A stretch of DNA of 64,000 nt from Cerrena zonata. Its lineage: Eukaryota > Basidiomycota > Agaricomycetes > Polyporales > Cerrenaceae. The stretch spans positions 62,001 to 126,000 of the forward strand of contig JASBNA010000045.1 of assembly GCA_038087015.1 (NCBI GenBank), given 5' to 3'. The notes beneath the pieces are model-generated. The model made no database searches and was not told where the DNA came from. It saw only the letters and a program-made list of their open reading frames with translations. The translations under genes and the position numbers were made by a program. Shown piece by piece: positions 1 through 9,830 of this stretch (position 1 is the first letter of the stretch; each line of letters begins with the position of its first letter).

Positions 1-1
1 T

Positions 2-2209
2 CCTGGTGTTATTTTATATGTTGCTTTTGCTAAAATTAGTGATTTACCAAAATCAAATTCAACTTCTTCTACTAAATCAATTGAAAATAAATCAGCAAAT
101 AATGGACATCATCATAGTGGCTCAACAAATATGAATAATCTTCATGTTAACGGATCATCTCCAATTGATACTAAACCTTTGCCTACTGATTTATTATCGA
201 TTCAGGAAAGTCTAATCAATTCAATTACTTGTTTGAGTAATTCCAACAGAAGATCAAATGATCAATTTATTGATATCAATAAAATTATATCAATTATTAA
301 TAAATCAATTGGTTACTCGAATGATAATTATCAAGATAATTTTGGTCCGTTACCTGATCCAATTCCTTTAAGACAGTTTGATTCTCCAAAATTAAGAGAA
401 TTAAGAAAACTTTTGGAAAATAATGAATTACTTTTAAACGGAGAAAGTTTATCAGCAAAACGGGAAAGAGAATCTGATGAAGAATATTCAAATTCTGATA
501 ATGAAGAAAATGATTTATCAAATAAAGTTTTAACTCAATTAGAACTTGAAGAATTATGTTTAGCAATGTTGGATGAATTGCCAGAATTGTGTTATGATTA
601 TTTGGGTAATACAATTGTTCAAAAATTATTTACTGTTTTAGATTCAAAATTAATTAAATTAATGATGGTTAAAGAGATTGCACCATTTTTAACTCAACTA
701 AGCATTCATAAAAATGGTACTTGGGCAATTCAGAAAATTATTAATTTATCAAATGATTTAAGTAAAAATGATGAAGAAAACTTTCAACAAAAATATTTGA
801 TTGGAGCTAGTTTAAAACCTTACGCTGTTAAATTATTTAATGATCAATTTGGTAATTATGTATTACAAGGTTGTATCAAGTTTGGTTCTCCTTTTAATGA
901 TTTTATTTTTGAAACTATGTTAGATAATTTTGCTGAAATTAGTTTTGGTAGATTTGGTGCCAGGTGTATTCGTACAATTTTAGAAAGCTCTAATGATAAT
1001 AATGCAATTTCTAATGAACAAGTTTTATTGGTTGCTGGATTGATTGTTGAATTTGCCAATGATTTGGTTATTAATAATAATGGTTCATTATTGATTACTT
1101 GGTTTTTAGATACTTTCAATGGTTGTGGAGCAACAATTGATGATCGTTTTGAATTATTAACTAATAAGTTTTTACCAAATTTGACTAAATTATGTACTCA
1201 TAAATTAGCCAATTTAACAATTTTAAAAATTATCAATAATCGATCTGATTTGAGACCAAAACAATTAATAATGGATTCAATTTTTGGTAAATTTGAAGAT
1301 TTTGAAAATGATGAAAATTATAGCTTTAAACCTCCAACTAAATTGTTAGAAAACATTTTAATGGAAAATATCGAAAATACTGCGGGTCCATTGTTTATTT
1401 ATAAAATCATTTCAAATCCATTATTATTAACTTTACATGATGATAATGATGATCCAAACAAAAACGCTAAGTATCAACAGTTTATTATTCTGCAAGTTAA
1501 GAGAATATTATTGGAAATTAGTGTAAACAATTTCCAACCATATAAAAAGTTAATGGATGAAGTTGGATTATCCAGTAATCGTTTAAATCGTTCTACATCA
1601 ATGAATAACCGTAAAAATAAGAGAAATAATTCAAAATTGAAGAATCAACATCAGAATATGATGCCTCAAAATTTATACAATCAAATCAATTATATGAATT
1701 TACAACAAGCTCCAATGAACAATGGTATATTACAACCTAATATTTACGGATTACCTCCAAATCAACAATACCAAACTCAATTACCCGCAAATGGTGCAAA
1801 CGGATTCGTTGGTGGATATCCGGTGATGCCTCAAGTGCAAGCCCAAGCTCATGCCCAGGCCCAAGCCCAAGCTCAAACTGCATCTCCCCAAGGAATCACT
1901 GGCGGATACGATGCTCAAGTGATTGCTTCTCAAAGAGGAATGATTGTTCCACCACCACCCCAGTTTCAACAGGCAACCTCGCCTCGCAGAGAACCCCAAC
2001 AACCACACCCAAATGCATACCCTGGTGTTCTTCCAATGGGACCAGTGGAAATGGCCCCAGTGCAACAGGGTGATTTTCAACAACACCAGCAAGACTTGGC
2101 AGTTATGCAACAATTGGAACAACTTTCTCTAAGCTCAGCTGCTTTAGGCTATAACTCAAATCCTGGTACCCCTGCAGTGGCCTCAAGCCAAAGAAACCTG
2201 TTTTTCTGA
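2..2209 (+). CDS. JSN1: JSN1/PUF2-type Pumilio RNA-binding protein, 5' end missing
   Basis: The reading frame is already open at base 2 and runs to TGA at 2207-2209, so the window holds only the C-terminal part of the protein. The first residues (PGVILYVAFAKISDL) look like the last strand of an RRM, and Jsn1/Puf2 proteins carry RRMs before their Puf repeats. Puf repeats follow: YLGNTIVQKLF near 600, HKNGTWAIQKI near 710, DQFGNYVLQGCIKFG near 845 and FGRFGARCIRTIL near 950. Downstream lies a Q/N/P-rich tail with an alternating Ala-Gln stretch (about 1835-1880). Family knowledge: Puf proteins bind 3'UTR elements, and Jsn1/Puf2 bind many mRNAs for membrane and mitochondrial proteins. Assigning JSN1 rather than PUF2 is inference. 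Confidence 0.8.
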   Translation, partial: PGVILYVAFAKISDLPKSNSTSSTKSIENKSANNGHHHSGSTNMNNLHVNGSSPIDTKPLPTDLLSIQESLINSITCLSNSNRRSNDQFIDINKIISIINKSIGYSNDNYQDNFGPLPDPIPLRQFDSPKLRELRKLLENNELLLNGESLSAKRERESDEEYSNSDNEENDLSNKVLTQLELEELCLAMLDELPELCYDYLGNTIVQKLFTVLDSKLIKLMMVKEIAPFLTQLSIHKNGTWAIQKIINLSNDLSKNDEENFQQKYLIGASLKPYAVKLFNDQFGNYVLQGCIKFGSPFNDFIFETMLDNFAEISFGRFGARCIRTILESSNDNNAISNEQVLLVAGLIVEFANDLVINNNGSLLITWFLDTFNGCGATIDDRFELLTNKFLPNLTKLCTHKLANLTILKIINNRSDLRPKQLIMDSIFGKFEDFENDENYSFKPPTKLLENILMENIENTAGPLFIYKIISNPLLLTLHDDNDDPNKNAKYQQFIILQVKRILLEISVNNFQPYKKLMDEVGLSSNRLNRSTSMNNRKNKRNNSKLKNQHQNMMPQNLYNQINYMNLQQAPMNNGILQPNIYGLPPNQQYQTQLPANGANGFVGGYPVMPQVQAQAHAQAQAQAQTASPQGITGGYDAQVIASQRGMIVPPPPQFQQATSPRREPQQPHPNAYPGVLPMGPVEMAPVQQGDFQQHQQDLAVMQQLEQLSLSSAALGYNSNPGTPAVASSQRNLFF

Positions 2210-3502
2210 TTAAACTCCTTCTGCATTCATACGTTGAACGAATTCACTGATTATTTATATATATATATATTTGCTTCTTTCTTTCTTTCTATTTTTTTTG
2301 TTCTTGTTCTTTTTGCTCTTTTTGTCCTTTTTGTTTCTTCATTTCTTTAATTGGGGGATCTCTGTATTTAAAATCTTTAGCCTTTCTTCTAATTCATTTT
2401 CATTAACGTTACATATCTACTTTGACTTTCATTGCGGTTCATAAAAATACAATAAACATATATAAGTTTAATCTTTCACTGTAGAACAAGTTCCTGCATT
2501 TGAACAAAGAAACCAAAGTTTGCCGCCTAATTTTTTTAACAGCATTTTTGATCAATTTACAACTACTTCTTCTTCTTCAGTTTCCGCCAACTTTTGATGA
2601 ATTGATTGGGGATTTCAATTCTATCAGACCAGAATCCGCTTGCTCCATCTGAGAATTCATCTACGGTTTCTTCTGGAGTCTCGTGTTCTCACTGTTTGTT
2701 TATTTGGTGCTGGCGCTAGCCGTCAATTCTACTGATAGCGCTGAGTGAGAAAAGGTACATTCGGTGGTCTGCCTTTTCGACCGTGTTGTTACTTCTGCTG
2801 CTGTTGTTTTTGATTTTACTAATACTGCTGCTGCTGCTGCTGCTGCTATTACTTCTGCTACTACCGGTTTTGTTGCTGGTGCTTAACGATTCCTCCTGTA
2901 GCTCCATACAAAACAAAAAAAAAACTAAAAAAAAAAGGTGAGACTGTATTTGTGTTTACTTTTGATTGAGAGATTTCTCAGGCTTTCAGTTTTGGTTGAT
3001 TTAATTTGGAATTTACTTCGTTTCTCTTGAGCGAATCTAACCTTAACAGCTGGTACTTATTCATTGATCATCATTGTACACTAGTCACTAATCAAGGTCC
3101 ATCCAAACCCCTATCCCATCTTATCCCTGTTGATCAATCCTATACTTGAGTCTTTTTTTTTTTTTGCCCTGGTTTTGCCTCTCGACTTAATCTTACCTTT
3201 ACCCCCACTTATCTTACTTTACTAAGCAAGTTATCATTGGTTATTGCCTGCGAGTTAAAACCTATTGCAAATTAACGGCTAGTGATTGTTTTCGATTGAT
3301 TTTGATTGATTTTGATCTCAACTTTTTTGTCCAGGCATTTTATTGTTAAGTTTTATTCTTTGAAAAGGTCCGCAACACTAATTACAATTGATTGAGTGCT
3401 TTCCTTCTTTTTCGGTTTCCTATCTGTTTTTTTTTTTTTTTTTTTTTCTTCGTCTTTTACCGTTAGTCGTTTGTTTTTGGTTTTATTTCTCTTTTCTCGA
3501 TA
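2210..3502. other. Long intergenic region: JSN1 3' flank and GRR1 leader
   Basis: About 1.3 kb without a convincing gene. It holds T-rich tracts (2280-2340, 3150-3165 and a 20-base T run near 3427-3447), a CTG/GCT triplet run at about 2825-2850 and no conserved-looking frame. A minus-strand frame over the triplet run is only a poly-Ser shadow of it. The T tract just before the GRR1 ATG is typical of a yeast promoter or leader. Confidence 0.6.
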
Positions 3503-5836
3503 ATGGCGTTTACGAATTCATCATCTTCATCGCAGGATAATCTTCCAAACAGAAGAAATATGATTCCTCGTTCAACTGCTGCTGATGCAACTCGTGCTTC
3601 TTCAAATAGCAGTCATAATAGTAATGATAATGATATTGACAATGATAACGATAATGATTATAACAATCAAGAATTCAATTTTAATATGGATGGTGATGAT
3701 TTTAATGAGGATTATAAAGAGCTACGTCAAAGCCTTATAGCTAGACGAGAATCTTTTAGAGAAACTCAAGATCAAATTCAACAATTCAATTATTCTAATT
3801 CCCCAGTTTTAAAATTACCGTCGGAAGTTTTATTACAAATATTTCATTATTTGGAAAGGAAGGATTTATTTGCGTTATTAACCGTTTGCAGAGAATTCGC
3901 TAATTTAATTATCGAAATTCTATGGTTCAGACCAAATATGCAAAATGACGTGGCTTTCAAAAAAATCAGATCAATCATGGAATTACCCAAACATTCTACT
4001 CATTGGGATTATAGAAGTTTTATCAAACGTTTAAATTTATCCTTTATGACAAAACTTGTTGATGATTCTTTATTACTTTTATTTATTGGATGTCCAAAAC
4101 TAGAAAGACTTACTTTGGTTAATTGTACTAAATTAAGTCATGTTCCAATAACGTCAGTACTTGAAAATTGTGAAAAACTACAATCAATTGATTTGACTGG
4201 AGTTCAAGATATTCACGATGATATAATATATGCATTATCTAGAAATTGTACTCGATTACAAGGTCTATATGCTCCAGGTTGTGGGTCGGTTTCTGAAGAT
4301 GCAATTTTAACTCTACTCAGATCTTGTTCAATGTTGAAAAGAGTCAAATTTAATAATAGTGATCATATAACAGATGAAAGCATAATAGCAATGTATACAA
4401 ATTGTAAATCTTTGGTTGAAATTGATTTACATAATTGTCCTAATGTTAGTGATAAATATTTAAAACAAATTTTTGCAGATTTGTCTCAATTAAGAGAATT
4501 TAGAATAAGTAATGCTGCTGGAATAACAGACAAATTATTCGAATTAATCCCAGAAGATCATTATCTTGAAAAATTAAGAATTATTGATATCACTGGTTGT
4601 AATGCAATTACTGATCGTTTAGTTGAAAAATTGGTCAAATGTGCTCCAAGATTAAGAAATGTGGTTTTATCTAAATGTATGCAAATTACTGATGCTTCAT
4701 TAAGAGCATTGGCTTTGTTAGGTAGAAGTTTACATTATGTTCATCTTGGACATTGTGGTTTAATTACAGATTTTGGTGTTCAATCTTTAGTTCGTTCATG
4801 CCATCGAATTCAATATATTGATTTGGCTTGCTGCTCCCAATTAACTGATTGGACTTTAATAGAATTAGCAACTTTGCCAAAATTAAGAAGAATTGGTTTA
4901 GTTAAATGTAACTTAATTACTGATGGTGGTATATTAGAATTGGTCAGACGTCGTGGTGAACAAGACTGTTTGGAAAGAGTTCATTTATCATATTGTACTA
5001 ACTTGACTATTGGTCCTATATATTTATTATTAAAGAATTGTCCAAAATTAACACATTTATCATTAACGGGTATTGCATCCTTTTTAAGAAGAGAAATCAC
5101 TCAGTATTGCCGTGAACCACCTCCAGATTTTAATGAATATCAAAGAACATCATTTTGTGTCTTTTCTGGTCAAGGTGTTAACAGGTTAAGAGATCATTTA
5201 AATAGAGTTATGGAAGATCGGGCTTATCTTATAGAACATGGTGATTTCAATAACGCAATTGATAGAAGAAGGAGAGCTAATAATACAACCAATCAATTCA
5301 CTGATGCGGTTAGACCCCCAGCTAATAATCTTATAGAACCTGATGTATTAAATGTTAATAACCTTGATGCAGATATGAATAATGAAAACGATAGAGTTGA
5401 CGAAAGAGTTCGTATGGTAATGATTGAAGAAATGAATGCATGGGCAGCTAGGAGAGGCTTAGGATTATTACAAAGTACGGATGCTTCAGCAAGTAATGAA
5501 GATATGGAACAAGTTCATCGAGAAATATTTAGAGAATTAGCAGAAGGGAATATGCCACCTGATCAAATGAGAGAACACTTTCAAAGTCTTATAAGGAATT
5601 ACTATCGAAACAGACGATGGGTCGAAGAAGCTAATCAACAAGCCGATGATGGCCTTGAAAATACTGACAATGAAGCCAATCAATCAATTCATATTAATAG
5701 AGCCCAAACCACAAATGCACCACAAATTGTGCAACCTGCTGTTTTCCCTGGAGGAGCTGGTGTTAATAATAATGACGAGGATGTTGATATGGAGCCAGTT
5801 GATTTATTTCCAAGAAATCAAAACTCCACTAATTGA
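3503..5836 (+). CDS. GRR1: Grr1 F-box/leucine-rich-repeat subunit of SCF ubiquitin ligase
   Basis: The 777-residue protein has an acidic Asn/Asp-rich N-terminus, an F-box at about residues 101-145 (LPSEVLLQIFHYLERKDLFALL) and then roughly a dozen cysteine-containing leucine-rich repeats to about residue 530 (repeated pattern L..LDLxxC..ITD). A charged C-terminal tail follows. Family knowledge: the F-box binds Skp1 and the LRR bowl recruits phosphorylated substrates such as G1 cyclins, linking glucose and amino-acid sensing to the cell cycle and hyphal growth. It is shorter than S. cerevisiae Grr1 (1151 residues), mainly through less low-complexity sequence. The ATG follows a long T-rich leader and no upstream in-frame Met was seen. 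Confidence 0.92.
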   Translation: MAFTNSSSSSQDNLPNRRNMIPRSTAADATRASSNSSHNSNDNDIDNDNDNDYNNQEFNFNMDGDDFNEDYKELRQSLIARRESFRETQDQIQQFNYSNSPVLKLPSEVLLQIFHYLERKDLFALLTVCREFANLIIEILWFRPNMQNDVAFKKIRSIMELPKHSTHWDYRSFIKRLNLSFMTKLVDDSLLLLFIGCPKLERLTLVNCTKLSHVPITSVLENCEKLQSIDLTGVQDIHDDIIYALSRNCTRLQGLYAPGCGSVSEDAILTLLRSCSMLKRVKFNNSDHITDESIIAMYTNCKSLVEIDLHNCPNVSDKYLKQIFADLSQLREFRISNAAGITDKLFELIPEDHYLEKLRIIDITGCNAITDRLVEKLVKCAPRLRNVVLSKCMQITDASLRALALLGRSLHYVHLGHCGLITDFGVQSLVRSCHRIQYIDLACCSQLTDWTLIELATLPKLRRIGLVKCNLITDGGILELVRRRGEQDCLERVHLSYCTNLTIGPIYLLLKNCPKLTHLSLTGIASFLRREITQYCREPPPDFNEYQRTSFCVFSGQGVNRLRDHLNRVMEDRAYLIEHGDFNNAIDRRRRANNTTNQFTDAVRPPANNLIEPDVLNVNNLDADMNNENDRVDERVRMVMIEEMNAWAARRGLGLLQSTDASASNEDMEQVHREIFRELAEGNMPPDQMREHFQSLIRNYYRNRRWVEEANQQADDGLENTDNEANQSIHINRAQTTNAPQIVQPAVFPGGAGVNNNDEDVDMEPVDLFPRNQNSTN

Positions 5837-6130
5837 TATTTATTTCACGCCTATGTTTAACTTAATTTAATTCTTGTTGCTTTTTTTTTTTTTACTTACA
5901 AAAAAATTTTACATCCATTAATAGCTTTCAAACTAACTTATGAACAACTATGGATATTTCCGTATTAGTTGATGTAGTTTATATTTTAATTCCCCATTTT
6001 TCCGACTTCTCCTGTTCAATAGCCTTTTATTCATTCGATCATACGAAAATAATAAGCATATATAATACACACTCACAAATATATATTACTATGTAGATCG
6101 CTAAAGATTGAACTATTTTTTTTTTGACTT

Positions 6131-7007
6131 TTATTTGAGATTTTTGGTTTTTTTCTGTAGATTTGCTGCAAAATTATTAAGCAAATCGATACATCTTTCA
6201 TCAACAGAGACATTTTGAAGTGGTTTTAACTTAAGATGAAGAAAAGCAACAACGGTAGCAGACTTTTCGTTTGAGCTTTGAGCCAAATTTTTAGTAAAAT
6301 CTTTCATTTTATCCCCTTTAATTTGCTTCGGTGGCTCACTAAGCGTTCCTTTATTTGGTAATAGCCTATATTGCTCAGAAGTAGCTTCCGGTAGTTGGGT
6401 TTGGCTAAGGATTGGGGTTGAGGTCTTGGTTATTGAAGGAGCAATACTTGTGTTCAAGGACGAGCTGATCCATTTCTTCACATAAGGATGATGAGGATCC
6501 TCCTTTGGTGAGTCTACTTTAAAAGCAATATACTTTTCTTTCAAACTAAAATACTTTTTCATTTGAACTCTTCTTAATCTAGTTTCCTTCGAATTTTTTT
6601 CATCTTCAATAAGTAGTGTTGATAAAGGTTTGCTTCTCAAGAATTTTTGATTTAGTTTCAAACGAATGGGCTTTACACCCAATGTTCCTCCTACATTCTT
6701 TACGTCTTGCAGTTGGGACTCCACATATAAAATCGTATCTTGTTCTTTCGAATTCCTGGGCTTGCGTTTGACTATAATATTCAAACTCTTTTGGATCAAG
6801 TCGAGCTTTCAGTTTTTTCTTTTGGTTCCCGTTAATATCTACATCTTCATCTGATCTCTGTCTTTTGGGCAGTCTTTTTTCAAATGAGTCCAACAACTTC
6901 TTTGGTGTGATGTATTGAAGTGTCGGACTATCTGCAACTGGTAATTGTTTCTTCTGTAGTATTGAAAGCGGCGATAACGGGAACAAAATTATTATAGAAG
7001 GATTCAT
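6131..7007 (-). CDS. Uncharacterised Lys-rich protein, frame broken around 6700-6800
   Basis: Not recognised. Two overlapping minus-strand frames read as one protein. The N-terminal frame (ATG at 7005-7007) has proline-directed phosphosite-like motifs (SPLS, DSPTLQYITPKK) and a basic stretch (KRLPKRQRSDED) that could be a nuclear localisation signal. The C-terminal frame (open from about 6799 to the stop at 6131) has a Lys/Arg-rich region and then a low-complexity tail. The change of frame amounts to one extra base; removing one gives about 291 residues. Overlap of the two frames rules out a simple intron between them, unless the N-terminal frame is itself intronic. The small gene just upstream (7061-7489) may be part of the same gene. 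Confidence 0.45.
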
Positions 7008-7060
7008 TGGGGGAAGAAGAATTTATGGGCGGGAATTCATTGGTTGTAAAGTTGTTAGTG

Positions 7061-7489
7061 TTAGTAAAAGTCCACCCCAGTATAAGTTTCAGAATTAATC
7101 GAGGCAAACTTCAAGCCTTCGGCATGGTCCCGTATCTGGATACCATCCTGGAAACTTGATTCGTTACTACTAAGTATGATAAACTCATTCAAGTGAAGGT
7201 TTTGATTACTCATGTTATTAGAGCCGCCAGCACTACTTCTCGAGTGTGCCATGGAGCTGCACTGAATCTGAAACTGCTGCCCTCGAGACAGATGCTTATC
7301 GAGAACCTTTGCATCGTCTACAAATCCTAGTTCAAACCCGGGGACATTCAACCTATTATCCTCAAAGAGGACACTAGCTAATTATCAATTGTTAGCGTGA
7401 CTTCAATCTCTGTTCATTGGTAACTACTTGCGATTACTTCCCAGTCCCTGGGACCGACTGGCCCCTAGGCCTGTATCCTTGAACTCCAT
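7061..7489 (-). CDS. Uncharacterised small protein, probably spliced, or 5' part of the downstream locus
   Basis: Not recognised. A frame open from 7377 to a stop at 7061 has no good internal start. A short exon with ATG at 7487-7489 (starting MEFKDTGLGASRSQGLG) can be joined to it by a 60-base intron at 7378-7437. That intron has GTAATC at its 5' end (non-consensus), CGCTAAC as a branch site and TTAG at the 3' end. The result would be about 122 residues, rich in Ser and Asn. The stop lies only 53 bases before the ATG of the next minus-strand frame, and that gap is itself open in another frame (TNEFPPINSSSPNESFYNNF). The two entries may therefore be one gene of about 430 codons with several indels. 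Confidence 0.4.
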
Positions 7490-7599
7490 CGTCTGCTAAA
7501 GAACCAGGAAAGTTGAAGGTGATTGAATTCGATCTATCATATTTGGCTGTGAAAACCTAGCCGCCAGCCAAATGCTTACCTCCGTACATTTTCATGGAA

Positions 7600-7630
7600 A
7601 TAGGGTTAATGCCCTAACTATGCACGTGAT
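7600..7630. promoter_or_regulatory. Tbf1-like and Cbf1-like sites of the RPL43 promoter
   Basis: Two opposed telomere-repeat-like half sites (TAGGGTTA at 7601-7608 and GCCCTAAC at 7611-7618) stand next to CACGTGAT at 7623-7630, about 220 bases before the RPL43 start. Known biology: in Candida albicans, Tbf1 and Cbf1 replace Rap1 as the activators of ribosomal-protein genes, and their sites occur together in those promoters. Assignment to RPL43 is by position. Confidence 0.6.
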
Positions 7631-7847
7631 TAAGGAAAAAGCAATTCCGGATGAGTAGTGGGCTAACCAAACATCTTGCAGCAAGAGAATTTTCCTTTTT
7701 TTTTTTTTGTTTTGTTAGTGGAAATTCGCACAGAAAAATCTTTTACTCGCTCAAACAACCGTAGGAAATTTTCATTGAAATATATTAACAAATTTTTCTT
7801 TCTTCTCTTCCTTTAGGTTTGTTATTACCAGATAATTATATTGAAAA

Positions 7848-8422
7848 ATGTATGTTCAAATGAATCATGAAACAGTCCTTTGAAGTGTTATGCTCGATGA
7901 TGTGATGGAAGAGTGGATGAAGCCGTTGTACAGTGTTGAGAGAAGGTGGAAATTGCATTCAACGAAGAGCTTGAGTTTTATCATTATAGAATTATTTGAA
8001 AAGTAAAAGAGATGGATATTTCAACGGGAGAATGAATCAAGTAACATTAAGGAAGAGTGGAATTATTGATGATGGAAGCAATAGCAATTTCAAAGCAGAT
8101 ACTGAAGGACTCAAATCGAAACTAATATACTAACAATGTTTATAGGACTAAAAGAACTAAGAAGGTTGGTATCACCGGTAAATTTGGTGTCAGATATGGT
8201 TCTTCTTTAAGAAGACAAACCAAAAAATTAGAAGTTCAACAACATGCCAAATATGATTGTTCTTTCTGTGGTAAGAGAACCGTTCAAAGAGGTGCTGCTG
8301 GTATCTGGAACTGTAAATCATGTAAGAAAACCGTTGCTGGTGGTGCTTACACTGTCTCTACTGCTGCTGCTGCTACCGTTAGATCAACCATTCGTCGTTT
8401 AAGAGATATGGCTGAAGCTTAA
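7848..8422 (+). CDS. RPL43: 60S ribosomal protein L43 (eL43, L37Ae family), one intron
   Basis: Exon 1 is only the AT of the start codon (7848-7849). A 296-base intron follows at 7850-8145 with GTATGT at its start, TACTAAC at 8128-8134 and TATAG at its end. Exon 2 (8146-8422) supplies the G and encodes [20 protein letters not shown] and onward. The 92-residue protein has the C-x2-C...C-x2-C zinc-binding motif (CSFCG, CKSCKK) and the family's normal length. An intron splitting the ATG this way is also known in S. cerevisiae RPL43 genes. L43 is an eukaryote/archaea-type protein of the large subunit. The gene is easily missed because exon 1 is two bases long. No convincing snoRNA was found in the intron. 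Confidence 0.93.
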
Positions 8423-8676
8423 GTTAGTTTAGTTCCTTCATTACATATTAATATATAACAAAAAATATTTATACAAAACATGTATACGGCTCTAAACTAA
8501 TTTGATGTTGATGAAATTAATTCTTGTATTTTATGGTTCAATATATATCTTATTTTAATAAAGTTGTAAAGTAACAATTGTAGTTATCATAGTAATAAGG
8601 CTGGTCGTGCCATTTGGTCACCACCGCATATCAGATAAAGTTAATTGAATAAACTAATACCTTTTAACCAACAATC

Positions 8677-9273
8677 ATGTCAGATATAACGTTCAGCTTC
8701 CCGAAGATCCATTCATTCCCTCCGTTGTTCACTCTACAGCCCAATGCCACCATTCAACTGAACCAATTAAACTCCTGGTGTGATATCATCTTATCGTATT
8801 GTCAGCATTATAAGATAACCTCGTTATCAATCAACGGATCAATATTGTATTCACAGGATGAACTGTTGGATACCAATACCGTTCCTCCCATATTCGAAAA
8901 CCCTACTATACACCGAGTTGTCAATGATGACTTCAAACAGCATATTTTCAAGCACTTGATTCATAAATTGAACAAAGCAGAGTACATCGATGCCAAAAGA
9001 CCAGAATTAGGAATCCTAATATACTGGAGATCGCTAACCGAATGGTCTAAGATCATTTACGATTTCGTAGAAGGCTCAGGACAATTGGGTACCATACTTA
9101 CCGTCTACGAGTTAACAAAACTGGAAGACAGTGGAATACCTCTGGATTTGAAAAATTTGGATTACGTTTTACTAGTTAAAATATTGAAAAATGTCCTTAT
9201 CAAACAGGGCAAAGCTCAAATCATAATGAATGACGATGGGTCGGATCAAATTGGTGGGGTCAAAATTGTTTAG
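8677..9273 (+). CDS. VPS25: ESCRT-II subunit Vps25
   Basis: The 198-residue protein has the two-winged-helix layout of Vps25 and the usual family length. The N-terminus carries PPLFTLQPN and WCDIILSYC; family proteins have a PPFFT-type motif there that packs against Vps22/Vps36. The C-terminal half has LGTILTVYELT, as in other Vps25 proteins. Family knowledge: two Vps25 copies join Vps22 and Vps36 in ESCRT-II on endosomes and recruit Vps20 of ESCRT-III, for sorting cargo into multivesicular bodies and, in Candida, for Rim101 pH signalling. Codons 149 and 156 are CTG in a charged loop, where Ser would suit as well as Leu, in keeping with the CTG clade. Confidence 0.88.
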   Translation: MSDITFSFPKIHSFPPLFTLQPNATIQLNQLNSWCDIILSYCQHYKITSLSINGSILYSQDELLDTNTVPPIFENPTIHRVVNDDFKQHIFKHLIHKLNKAEYIDAKRPELGILIYWRSLTEWSKIIYDFVEGSGQLGTILTVYELTKLEDSGIPLDLKNLDYVLLVKILKNVLIKQGKAQIIMNDDGSDQIGGVKIV

Positions 9274-9830
9274 TTATATATCAAAATAGACTTTTGCATT
9301 CATTCATCTTTGTATCTTTATTTTGCCATACTGATAACCCAGCTCATTCTTATCGAATTGGTCTGCAATGATGGGTCATTTCTTCCTCGAAGAGGCATAC
9401 ATCACTACTTCTTGCCAAACAGAAGGTACCTTTACTCAACCATTTCTCACTTAGTGAAAGGTGTATACTTTGGCAGACATCGGTAGACTTCCTGATTAGG
9501 CAGTCTACGTCCAAACGCGTTGGGCATCGCTTTTTTTTTTTTTTTTTTTTTTTTTCTTCTTCTGAAGTTTTTTCCCAATGAGCAGAGCTTCATTAAAAAA
9601 AAAAGATATTTTGAAATTAGCTACTCTTTTCTACCTTTCTTTTCTTTCTTCCCGCTTAAATCATTCATTTAAGAGGGCATATCTATAGGTTGTGTTTTTT
9701 TTCTCTGGGTAATTTGTTTTTTTTGACACTTTTTTTTTGTTCAAATTCAATATATAAGTAGAATTTTTGCAAAAAAAAAAAATTAAAAGTTTTATTTAAA
9801 ACCTTGTAAGCCTTCTTATATAGTATAAAA
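9274..9830. promoter_or_regulatory. URA7 upstream region with inverted repeat and poly(dT) tract
   Basis: At 9483-9508 GTAGACT is followed 12 bases later by its complement AGTCTAC. The right part (GATTAGGCAGTCTACG, 9494-9509) recurs exactly at 38396-38411. A run of about 26 T lies at 9530-9555, a typical nucleosome-excluding promoter tract, and further T- and A-rich tracts run to the ATG. No gene was seen. Confidence 0.5.

Noticed and set aside
2716..2916. Poly-Ser minus-strand frame upstream of GRR1
   Set aside because: It is the antisense of the CTG/GCT triplet run, with no conserved context.
8060..8110. C/D-box snoRNA in the RPL43 intron (TGATGA at 8067, CTGA at 8102)
   Set aside because: The boxes are about 30 bases apart, too close for a usual C/D snoRNA, and no terminal stem was seen.
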